A stretch of 64,000 nt of DNA from Cheilinus undulatus (taxonomy: Eukaryota; Chordata; Actinopteri; Labriformes; Labridae): NCBI RefSeq assembly GCF_018320785.1, contig NC_054867.1:18267355-18331354 (forward strand), in the 5' to 3' direction. Positions 34,701 through 46,700 of the stretch are shown one piece after another; the stretch's first letter is position 1, and every line of letters begins with the position of its first letter. The position numbers and the translations under genes are program-made. The notes beneath the pieces were generated by a model. It searched no databases, was not told where the DNA came from, and worked only from the letters and a program-made list of their open reading frames with translations.

Positions 34701-37700
34701 AAATGGACCACTTAACATTGCTTAGATATACAGTATATCACTGCTGTGCCTTTCCTCATCAGTAAACTGCTTAGAATCTGTACTTATAGTTTTAGATGCT
34801 TATTCAAACTGGAGCTTTGATGGCCACTATGCAGTAGAAATTATACATTGACACCGGATAAATGCCAACAACCCTTTTAACTGTTTTATACGGAGACAAT
34901 AAAAACATCAACATCAGGAAGTCCGTGTGTATGATGTATTATCTTAAGCATGAGATGTCAGGTCATATGATTTTTTTTTAGTTTAAGGTATAGTGGATGA
35001 AAATGGAGTTCCCTGACCGGGAATCGAACCCGGGCCGCGGCGGTGAGAGCGCCGAATCCTAACCACTAGACCACCAGGGATGTGCATTTAATTCTACGCC
35101 TTGATGAGTCAACTAACAAGTAGTGACAACTGGCATGATGCTACTCTTAAATGTAGGATCACAGATGGCCACTAGGTGGTGCTTTTCTCTTACATCAATA
35201 AGGTATTCAAATTTTTCTAACTGTCATTTTAAGGGTTTTATATCCTGTATAGTTTATAAGCTTTAGCTTATCCTTTATAGTTGTTGCCCATGTACTTTAC
35301 ACTTCAATGGTACTTTCAGAAGCATTTCAAACAAAACAGAGTAAGATCAGCTTATGTTCCTCCTTTAGCACTGATTCACTTTCACTTTGAGTCTGATCAG
35401 CTAATCTCTGAACAAGGAAAACAAAGTAGGTGAAATCTGACCAATGCAAACTACTGTCCATAGCATAGGCTCAAAAGCAGCAACAGTCAGCTAAGAGTAG
35501 CTTCCCCTGTCTTCTGTTTTTCAGCATTAATGAAATCTCTTTTCACTTCACTGATGAAAACTTAGAAAAATAAATATAAACCACAGCATGAATGTTTGCT
35601 CCTTTTAGTTGATTCAGATCAGAGTAGTTGAACACCTTAAAACACAGTGGGCTGCCGAGAGCTTCAGTGAAAGGGGAAGGGAGGGGGTGGGGGTAGGCAG
35701 GAATGTTAGGGTGGAGTCTGAGTGCTGCATGCATCACTTTTGTTCAAACCACACATGCCTTCAAGGGGCCAGTGGCGCAATGGATAACGCGTCTGACTAC
35801 GGATCAGAAGATTCTAGGTTCGACTCCTGGCTGGCTCGACATTTTTCCTTGTATGCTGAGAGATTTGCACCCATCAGTACATAGACAGTATAGTCTTCTG
35901 CTTAATATACAACTTACACCTCAACATTAAAATCAGTATGATTCATTTTCTCTTATCTCTTTCTTTTCTCTACATGGTTATTTTGAAGTTGAGTGTTAGT
36001 CTGGTCTCAAAGGCTTCTTTGAGGATTCTGTTGAGTGGGTACTTTACATAGGCTTGAAATGATTTTGCAGGATTAATCTTCACATTGTCTTTTGTACCGG
36101 AGTAATCTAATATTATTGAACTTTCTTAGCAGGCTTAATATAAGATGCATCACCTTTTTGTTCTCAGACAGGCTGTATGAGCCATTTTTTTTCTAAAATG
36201 AGAGCCATGTAATCGAACTGATGGTCTCACTAATAGTGTCATCACTTAAAATTACAGACATATTGAATGAGCCTTTTCAAAATGATAATTTGGCTAAAGA
36301 CCATTACTTTGTTCTGGGCTAGTGGCGTAATATATAATCAGTCTGACATCAGATAAGATTTGTTGGAGGTGAGAGTCTTCATCTCATTGATATCTGTTTC
36401 TTTTGTAGGACCAGAAATGAATTTTGCTATTGTGCTAATGTCCTAATTCCAGCAAATTAAGAACTGTGTGTATTATTGGTGGTTTGCTGTTATGTGATAA
36501 ATGTGCATTGTGTAAGTTTAATAAAATAAATCATTAGATATTTTTACATTTGTGGATAGGGGCTTTCCAAGTAACATTGACATACAAGAGCAGTCCTCAT
36601 TGGTAGACCTAGGAAAACCTGTCCTTATTATATATTTGAAAAAACAGTACCATTTTGACCAAAATACTATGTAATATGCTGTTTTTGCAGGTATGCTGAG
36701 CTGCAGACATACACAAAGCTTGACTTTAACCCCATAGAGGATGGACACTGTGACATTATCATTGAAAAACCCACAGTTTTCATGAAGCTGGATGCTGGTA
36801 AGTAATGGAAATACAAGTGACACAATTTAACCCGGCATTGAACTGCTTTATTTCCACATAGTTAATTTTCCTCTCTTAGATATAATAAAATAAAGCATTC
36901 CTAAAATCATTTCATATTTACAGCTTGTTTAAGTAGGAATTCTATTAAACCTTGCATTTTGTTGATAAAACTTGTTGGGATAATCCAGTAATGAGTCCAG
37001 AGATAAATTCCAGTTCTCTAGGCAACAGTAATTAGGCTCAAAGGGATACTTCCAACATTTTGGCAAATTTGTCCATTGCCATAATCCCTATAGTCTTAGT
37101 AATAGATTTGTTACCTTTAGTTGTTGGTACAAGCTATTTTTAGATTGCCGTCGTGAGTTCGGACCTGTGCCAACTCAATGTAAGCAGATGGTATTCTGGC
37201 TCCAAAACGCTTTCGTGGACAAGTTGTGACCTGCACATTCACCACGCTATGAAATAATAACGTATAATTATGTAACATTATGACGCATGAAGCAAATACT
37301 CGGAACTATTTCTTGAGTGGACGAATGGACGAATTTGCCAAAATGTTGAAGTATCCCTTTAAGACACACTCATGAACATTTTTAATTTTCAGTTTTTAGA
37401 CAATGACCTAAAATAAACATATATTTTTCTCATTTTTACAGGGGTGAACATGTACCACCATTTCTGTGACTTCGTCAACCTCTACATCTCTCAGCACATT
37501 AACAACTCGTTCAGCTCAGATATCAACATCATCATGTGGGACACAGTGAGTATTTCTCATTGGGCTTACAATGGAGGGAGTAAATATTAGAGATTATGTT
37601 GTTATATTGTTCTTTTGAAGGTTATCTTTAGGAATGACCTGTAAGGAGGTAAATATGGAGGGTGTTACAAGAAAGGAGTCAGAAAGCTATCTGCTGGAGA

Positions 37701-40700
37701 CATAATAGAACACAGGCATTATGTCTAAGTGAAGCCAAGTCAGATTCCCTGCACTTTATTAGTAAAAGTACAAGTGTTAAAGGAGACATATTATGCAAAA
37801 ATCACTTTTTCAGGCTTTTGTAACACATGTATGTGCCCCTGGCCTGTCTACAATCCCCTCAAATACCAGAAAAATCCATTCCCTCTCCCCCTCTCTTTCT
37901 CCACCTTTCAGAAAATGTGTGCTGAAACAAGCTGTTCTCAGATTTAGCTACTGGTGACCTCACCAGGAGCGTAAGCACCCGCCCCCAGGTTTGGTTGGCC
38001 CTCCCCCTCTTGGAGGAAAGTTCTGCCCTCCTCTACTGATCCTCTCAGCTACCAGCTGAGATGCTGGATAACTCAATGGGTTATCCTGCTGACTATGGGT
38101 TGAGAAGTTGATGGTTCAAATCCCAGTCAAGCTCTATACTTTGGATAAAAGTGTCTGTAGTACTAGGAGTACTGCATCCATTTCCTGAGAGGGGTGTGGT
38201 CAGGGGCGGAGTCAGACAACTAATTACCATTTAAAGCCACAGACACAGAAACAGCTCGTTTTGAGAAGGGCTGAAATAGAGGGGTTTTAAATGTACAAAA
38301 ATCCTATGCTGGAGTGTTTTTTCAGCAACAAACTTCACAGACATGTTTTGAGGACCTCTGAGACCAATATAAGCTTTTCTTAAAAGGGTATAATATGTCT
38401 CCTTTAACATTAGCATCTATCTGCCAACCTTTAGCTGATTAATAATCATTTTTGATACCCTATAACCACCCAATTAAATCAGATGGCCAATTAATTTGTT
38501 GGGCTCTATTTAGAATGCTGTTAAACCCTCCCAAAAGTTAGTTTATGAAGAGTTACAGACTACTTTAGCATCCAAAACAACCAGCAAGTACTGATTAACT
38601 TCCACTACATCTCTCACATGTTATATCCCATATGTTCCATGTGAGTCATATCCCATGTGCCATCTTGTGGTGTGTGAGTATGAGCACTTCTGAATTGCAT
38701 GTCCTTTTTTGATAGGTTTGTTGTTTACCATATTAAGCCTATATCATTTGCAGGAGTTCTGTCAGTACTTTTATGCATCTTCACACACAGGCAGTGGTGC
38801 TGCTGCTGGAAATAGACACACACTCTTAAGACATTTAAATAAGCATGCACACATAACACAGCATATTTTTTTCATGGTGGTAATTTCAGCTATACCGTGA
38901 CTATTTTTAAATATCCCTGGATGCTGTATTACCATGTTACTGCCCAGCATTTACTACTACTATTACCAATGAAAATAATGACAATTCATGAATATTGTGC
39001 TTGCTGATTTTGCTGCAGTTTAGTTGATCTTAACATCCTTATGAGATCTCATTTATTAAAGTTATACACAACGTAGGATCTTTTATGTGTTCTGCCTCTT
39101 TTTTATTTATAGCAGCCACTTCTAGCTACCTCAACAATAAATTAACATATGTATAGTAGGGAGCTGTAAAAATGGAAAGAGTCCCTCTTAAATCAGAAAC
39201 AGAAAAAGAGACCTAAGGTTAACAGTACTTGTAATTTTGTAGAAAAAGTGACTTTTCACTCAGACAGAATCTGACAAAATATTTGCTGTAAAAGAAAAGT
39301 ATGTTTTAAAACCAAATCAGGAAGTGAAGCAGCAGTTTGTTTGCAATGTACAACGGTCACAGTTTTCCTCAACAAGTCAGTAGAGTATGTTCTGGGTGAA
39401 GACATCAAGGGGAAACACCAGTTGAAAAACAGAACGCTTTACAGACCACCTCATCCGGCCTATTGTTCACTCCACTCTGCACGGAGGTAAAGAGGAAAAG
39501 GGAAACAGAGAGAGACAAATGGGAGGGAGAGAAAACTGTCACGGAGAAGAAAAGCAGTGACCTTTCAGCACAAATTGCACATTGCAATCCAAACAGTGGT
39601 ACTCTGTCAGATAAAAGTGCAACAACAGATTTTATATAAAACCAAAACTTCAGAAAAATAAAACCAGCAGAGATCAAAAAACAGATGAGTGACTCTGGCA
39701 CTGCTGAAGGGTGTTGTTAATTTACTTTTATGTGTTTGTTTTTCATTTCAGTGCAGCATTAATTAAATTAACACATGTTGACTTCTTGTTTAATGTCTTT
39801 TCCAGAGTTTTTATAGTTATGGAGATCTGTTCAGTGAAACATGGAAGGCCTTCTCAAAGTATGACATCATCCATTTGAAGACTTATGACTCAAATAGAGT
39901 AGGTATAATGTTGGCTCTAGGTGATTATTGCAACTCTGTCTTTGTTAAACTCATCACTTGCTCTTTTTTGCATCATTACTATTAAATTTAAGCATCCAAG
40001 TTGATACAGATTTAAAACTTTGTTGTTTCGTTTCTCAACACATCTGATCTCTGACAATCGCAATTAAAAAAAATGAAAGCAAATTTGTATCTGTTACATG
40101 TGTCTGAACTGTTCATGTTAACCCCAAACCATCTAATTAATATTTCTGAAAAGCAATGAACATTGTCTTTTAAGTTTGCATCCCTACTAAAGCTTGTAAA
40201 AACCATGCTGTATATTAACTTCAATTATTTATTCCCGTTTGTCTGTAGGTATGTTTCAAAGATGCCTTCTTCTCCCTTCTACCAAGAATGCGTTATGGCC
40301 TCTTCTACAACACACCCCTCGTAAGCTTTCCTTTATGTATATGATTTTATGAAGGCACAAACCATATGTACTTCCCATATACATATTTTTACGTTTAGGT
40401 TTATTGGATTAAAACTAATTGTAGTCTTTCACTCTCTGGCTCCCTTATTTGTGTCTCTTTTATGATTTATCTAAAGATTTGTGATCATTTATTTACCTTC
40501 CCTCCCATCGTGCACAATGATATCCTGTTTTGTCATAAACATGCAATACAGGTCAGATATTTATGTGATGCATTCAAAAGCTCAGCAAGTGCATATGTTA
40601 TTTAAATGATAATTCCAAGGAGATTACTATAAAGATGGTATCATGTAAATGTGCGATGTCCTGCGGTTCTAGCCTTGAGGTGTGAAATATTGATAGGTCA

Positions 40701-43700
40701 GCCTCAAGCTGGTGTCTTTGATTGCCCCTGCAGTACATATCGTGTTTATATTCATGTGCTCACATCTACAGCTACTGTGCAGCAGTGTACTCGGAGGATT
40801 CTCAGACTTGAGAAATGCATAGGTTTATATGATATTCATCCCAGAGAGATTAGGAAATATGTTTACAATTGTTAGGTTTCCAGTGTGGCATATTTGTCAT
40901 TACAGCCTCCTCCAGTACACAAGCGAGGCAAGATTAAATGTTCCTTCAAATGGGAGACTTTCTAAAATCGCTTTCTTGACTTACTATAGCAGTGCTATCC
41001 TTTAAATGCTATGTTTTCTATCTGAAGAATTCAAAAAATGTATATGTGAGTGAAACAATCGTTGTCTGTGTTGTGTTGATGACAGATCTCAGACTGCTAC
41101 AGTGAAGGGATGTTTAGGGCTTTCTCCCAACACGTACTCCATCGACTGCACATCCCTCAGGATGGGCCAAAGGTAGGAGAGCAATTCCTGGAAAAACAAT
41201 TAATATATCTAACTTTAATGTTATGATCTTATTATTATATCGGAATTGATACAGTTTAAAGAAATCCTTCATATTCATATGTTGTACTGATTGTCAAGGT
41301 CACAGTGAGGCTTACAATGCCCAGTGCTGTGCAGAACTTTTAGACATATTTGGGCCAAAAATTGAGGCTGAAGTAAGGTGTAGATGTGGCAAATAAACCA
41401 CCTGAGTGTACACACAACACATATTTACACATGCCAGCATGTGGCACAAGCATTTGACCTACTATGTGGATCCTTGGATACATTGCATGAGTGGTTAGCT
41501 GGTCAGAGTTTGAGTTTATTTGAGTTTGAGTTTAGTGAGACTGCTGAAGGACAGAGGAGCTTTGGAACATGCGATTGAATGAACCGAATTTAGCTTCAGG
41601 TAGGATGGATTGACAGAGATCCTAGTTATGTGTAATAATGCTGATTAGCAGGAACACTTGAATGTGTATCTTAAATCAACACTTACTGTAAATATGTGTT
41701 TATTTATTGCATATTATATTATGTCCTCATGTTGCACATTCAGGCTTAGGTCCATAACATACAGACCTGCAAACTCATATTCACACACTTCTTTGGCAAT
41801 GCACCACTGCTTTATAAAACTCAAACAGAATCTGACCCTTCATAATGATCATTACAGGGAAAATGGCTCTTTGAAAAAACAAAGAAACAAGTTATTTGGC
41901 ACAAAAATCCAGGAAGTACAACATGAAAGCTGGGCTTCTGCATTTAAGTGATACCTTCAATGTTAAAGCAAATAATATAAAATATAAAAATGCAATTATA
42001 CTTTAAAAACAACAATTATGCTTAATGCTTAATTTCTAATAGTAAGGAAAATGGTAGAAATATGGTTGTCTGATTAACACTTTAGTCTAAGTGAAGGACT
42101 GTATAATAGATTCAAATTTTGGCTTGAATTTGGCATACTTATAACAAACTGCACGTAGGAAGTCAGGCTTTGGCCATTCATGCGAACCACTAAACCCCCA
42201 TTTGAGCAACTCTCACACCGACAGAACAACTGTTGACTGCTTTATCTGGATCTTTAGACATGAAGGGTCAGAATCATCTCTCATCCCCTCTTATGTAAGA
42301 TCAGCTTATATGTCTGTGGGAGGTTAGCTGGGGGCAGAGGAGGTGAAAGAAATTTCTGAATAATTTTAGTTATAATCTGGCATTTACACCCATATGACAT
42401 TTCAGTGCAGTTTTATCAGTTACAACTGATTGATCCTACTTAGGCCAGAAAGTGAATAACAAACTTAGTATATGCAGCTTTTGTAGGAGGGAGCCAAAAG
42501 CAAAGTTTAGTTAAGGCAAAGTTCCCGTTCAGTGCAAGCAAGATTCAGCATACCTTTTTTCTTTCTTTCAATATCTTTTACCTCTATGCTTTTGGTTCAT
42601 GATATTCTTATGATCTGAAACGGTAGAGGAAGAATAGACAAACTAATCCTACCAAATATGACCTGTGACCTGTTAAATATTTATATTCCATTTTAGTGAA
42701 AGAATTGGTCTTATTTGTTTAGTTGCATACTTGATGGATTTTTCTCATACTGTATAAGACGTTCAACAGACAATTAATGGTACAGCTACATTCCTAGTAA
42801 TTACTCCACGCGGGGAAAACAAATGTACAAGCTGCAATTGGGCTAGATGAGGAAGGACTACTGCTTGTTTTCTAATTTTAAATAAGTTCAGCGACAAGTG
42901 ACAGGAGCAACTGGCACTGAGTGAAAGCAGAAGACTCTTAAATGTTGTCTAACATCATTTTGCAAAGGGCTTTTGAGACAATAATGACTGCACTGGTTAC
43001 AAAAAATATTGATAATTCATTTAAACATACTGAACAAAGACTTGTGTGGGATCCATGATAATTGTTTATCTCAGGAAGGCCTTATGTTTGATAATGGTTC
43101 TTTCACTATTTGACTGTCTATAGACCACAGTCCCTGGTGGTCTAGTGGTTAGGATTCGGCGCTCTCACCGCCGCGGCCCGGGTTCGATTCCCGGTCAGGG
43201 AACATCTTTGTTTGGATTACATTCAGGCTGAATTATGCAGTACATCAATAATTGCACTTTACATTTCAGTTCAGTTGTGATTATTTGGGAGTGGCAAAAT
43301 GTTAGTAATATGTATATGTGTCTTACATCTTAAGCCCTATTCATACAGGATTAATATTACCCAGGGACCTTAAGTAATTTATACTAATCTTGGATTTTTA
43401 ATACCATGTGAATCGACCATGTCCGTAATTTGTTGAGTAAAAATTCCAGGGCAATTTACCAACCATATTTCAGGTAATTCATAACTTATACAAAGGTCCA
43501 TAGGTAATACTAGTCCTGTGTGAATAGTACTTTAGACCATGTTCACAATGTAGTTAAAAGTCAGTTAAAACTGACCGGAACATGAGTGTCTGGAAGTACA
43601 TCTCCCTGGTGGTCTAGTGGTTAGGATTCGGCGCTCTCACCGCCGCGGCCCGGGTTCGATTCCCGGTCAGGGAACATCTTTGTTTGGATTCCTGGATTAT

Positions 43701-46700
43701 ATAAAAAGTCAATATCTGCACTTCACATCTCTGTTCTGTAAGTGTAGTTGGCGAAGACACAAAAGTAGTCCAGTCTCTGTATGCATCAATGCCAAGTGAT
43801 TAATAACAGTAAACCAACAGTCTTGTCTCTGTCTGTACAAATGCATGAAATCATGACTTGATCTCAACACTGATCAGTGAGTTGAGGTTGTTGAAATTCA
43901 GTATGTTGTTGCTGGAACCACATCCAAGTAAGTATCTCCTGACTCGTGATTGAACCTGGGCCACAGCAGTTGGAGCGCCACATCTTAAATACTAGACCAC
44001 CAGTAAGGTGTTGATGATACCACCAATTTGAGAATAGAACACATTTTGCTTTGAGCTCAGATCTGATTTCTCTGTTTGGCTGTTAAACATGTCACAAAAA
44101 GAATATGACATCCATGAGTAGTATCCACAGTCCACAGTACATCAATAATTGCTGTACAAATACGAGTAGGCCGTGACAAAATGTTAGTACAGCACGTATA
44201 TAAGCATGCTAATTGCCATCAATCTGTTAATAAACAGTCTTCTTTCACTCATTGTTGAACATGTTTAAAATAAGAGAAAAAAAATGCAGACAGCAAATGT
44301 TGGTTCTCCATTATCAGGAATAGAGAAAAAACACCTTTGATATATATTTTAACAAATACAAGAAGGCATTCAAAAATGCAGAGTGTTTTTGTTGTTTGAG
44401 TACCTGGAAAGGACACCATGACTTGACTGCCACTTTCATCAGTGAGTGGGGATCTGAATTGCAGTATATTTTCCCTGGAAATAATTCCAAGCAATGTATT
44501 CCCTGACCGGGAATCAAATCTAGGCTGCAGCAGAGCGAGCACCAAATCCAAACCATTAGACCACCAGGGAGATGTTGATCATGCCACCAATTAGAGACTT
44601 GAACATATGGCTTGTATGCCAAACAAAAGGAATATTTAACCATGAAAACATAGGGAGAAATTGATATTAGTCAACTATCCCAGCAAACTAACACCAGACT
44701 TCTGTTTGTACAGAGTGCTACTTGCTCTTGTCACTCAGCACTGAAATGTTAAATAGTAGTAAACTAACAAGCAGCCCCTGCTGATCCAGTCCTTTAGTTT
44801 TGTTTCCTATACATTTGTTATCATTTAAAGTATTTGATGAAGTTCATGAAAATGCCTTTGATACAGAAGGAGGTCTAACACCACAGTGCCCCTCAGTGGC
44901 TGCCTCCATAACTGCTGTCCTCCATATTTGTTCTGATTAAGTGTGAGACTTCCTACCAGGGAAATACACTGTATTATACATCTCAACACTGTGATGAAAG
45001 TTGACATCAAATCTAGTCATGGTGCCCTTTCCAGATAGTCAAACAATAAATACACTTTGGATTTGACAACAAATGTGTAAGAAACAAAACTAAAGAGACT
45101 GCTTTCTAGTTGACTCTTCTTAAACATATCAGTTATGAGGGACAAGAGCAACAGGAACCCAGTGAAAACAGAAGACTGGTGTTTGTTTTCTGTGATAGTT
45201 GACTTTTATTATTTTCGCCATAGTTCAAGGATAAATATGCCTTATTTTTGGCACACAAAACAAGTGTTCCATTGTGTAATCAGTGGTATTGCTGGACATC
45301 TCCCTGGTGGTCTAGTGGTTAGGATTCGGCGCTCTCACCGCCGCGGCCCGGGTTCGATTCCCGGTCAGGGAACATCTTTGTTTGGATTCCTGGATTATAT
45401 AAAACGTCAATATCTGCACTTCACATCTCTGTTCTGTAAGTGTAGTTGGCGAAGACACAAAAGTAGTCCAGTCTCTGTATGCATCAATGCCAAGTGATTA
45501 ATAACAGTAAACCAACAGTCTTGTCTTTGTCTGTACAAATGTATGAAATCATGACTTGATGCAACACTGATCTCCTGACTTGTGATCGAACCTGGGCCAC
45601 AGCAGTTGGAGCACCAAATCTTAAATACTAGACCACCAGTAAGGTGTTGATGGTACCACCAGTTTGAGAATAGAACACATTTTGCTTTGAGCTCAGATCT
45701 GATTTCTCTGTTTGGCTATTAAACATGCCACAAAAAGAATATGACATCCATGACACTTATTTATCAAGGAAAAGCTTATGTTTGGTAAGTAGCAGACATG
45801 TTTCACTGGTTTCCACAGTACATCTCCCTGGTGGTCTAGTGGTTAGGATTCGGCGCTCTCACCGCCGCGGCCCGGGTTCGATTCCCGGTCAGGGAACATC
45901 TTTGTTTGGATTCCTGGATTATATAAAATGTCAATATCTGCACTTCACATCTCTGTTCTGTAAGTGTAGTTGGCGAAGACACAAAAGTAGTCCAGTCTCT
46001 GTATGCATCAATGCCAAGTGATTAATAACAGTAAACCAACAGTCTTGTCTCTGTCTGTACAAATGCATGAACTCATGACTTGACGGAACACTGATCTCTG
46101 ACTTGTACGATGATAAACGTGAGTTTTGAGAAGAGCTTTTAAAGAAGGCACTGAGTTTCCGTGGCTGAAATCTCCATGCAGGGAGTCTCACAGCTGTGGG
46201 GCTCAAGCTGAAAATACTTTTCACCTTGTGTGATCTGTTGAGAAGGCACAGGATGTAAGTAGTTTAACACCTCTGCCAAGCGTGTGACACCTAAGGATTG
46301 AAGTCTTACAGACTGATTTCAGTCTTTGCCTATCACGCTGTAAAATACATTTCAAATGCTAAAGCCTGAAGCGTGGACTTTTATGACAAGTTTATTTCGA
46401 AACCTGACTGCCAATTGAAACTAATGAAAATATTTTTTTGTAGTCATGACATGGTTGGCATTTCAAACATACTGACAGTTGCTTGCCTGTTGTCATGACG
46501 CTCTAAGTATGAGTTTTGGGAAACATTTTTGTGTTGACTTTGGTGGCCTGCTTTGACGAAGCACTAAATCACTAAATAAAGTGCCTCATCAATAAAAATC
46601 TTATCATTCTTTATTTTTAGTGTCCAATGTACAGCTCAGTGTGACACTTCACATGAAAAATGTCTGATGTGCAGCTCTCTGTGAGACTTTGCATGAGAAA

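Larger units (their letters stand above)
43592..44118 (+). repeat. tRNA-containing duplication unit A
   Basis: The unit is an intact tRNA-Glu, then about 190 bases (including AAGTGTAGTTGGCGAAGACA and CAAGTGATTAATAACAGTAA), then a decayed antisense tRNA-Glu and its flank. The same series lies at 45290-45753 with a deletion of about 60-70 bases. The first part appears again at 45816-46110. Confidence 0.9.
45290..45753 (+). repeat. tRNA-containing duplication unit B
   Basis: Second copy of unit A (43592-44118), nearly identical outside one deletion between the middle part and the decayed antisense tRNA. Confidence 0.9.

Noticed and set aside
43131..45896. Regularly recurring identical 72-base sequences that might suggest a CRISPR-like array
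   Set aside because: The recurring sequence is a tRNA gene with cloverleaf structure. Spacing is irregular and the genome is vertebrate.
43617..46021. Open frames with a shared [21 protein letters not shown] segment in eogt intron 10
   Set aside because: They are the tRNA-Glu gene plus its duplicated flank read as protein. There is no independent evidence of coding.
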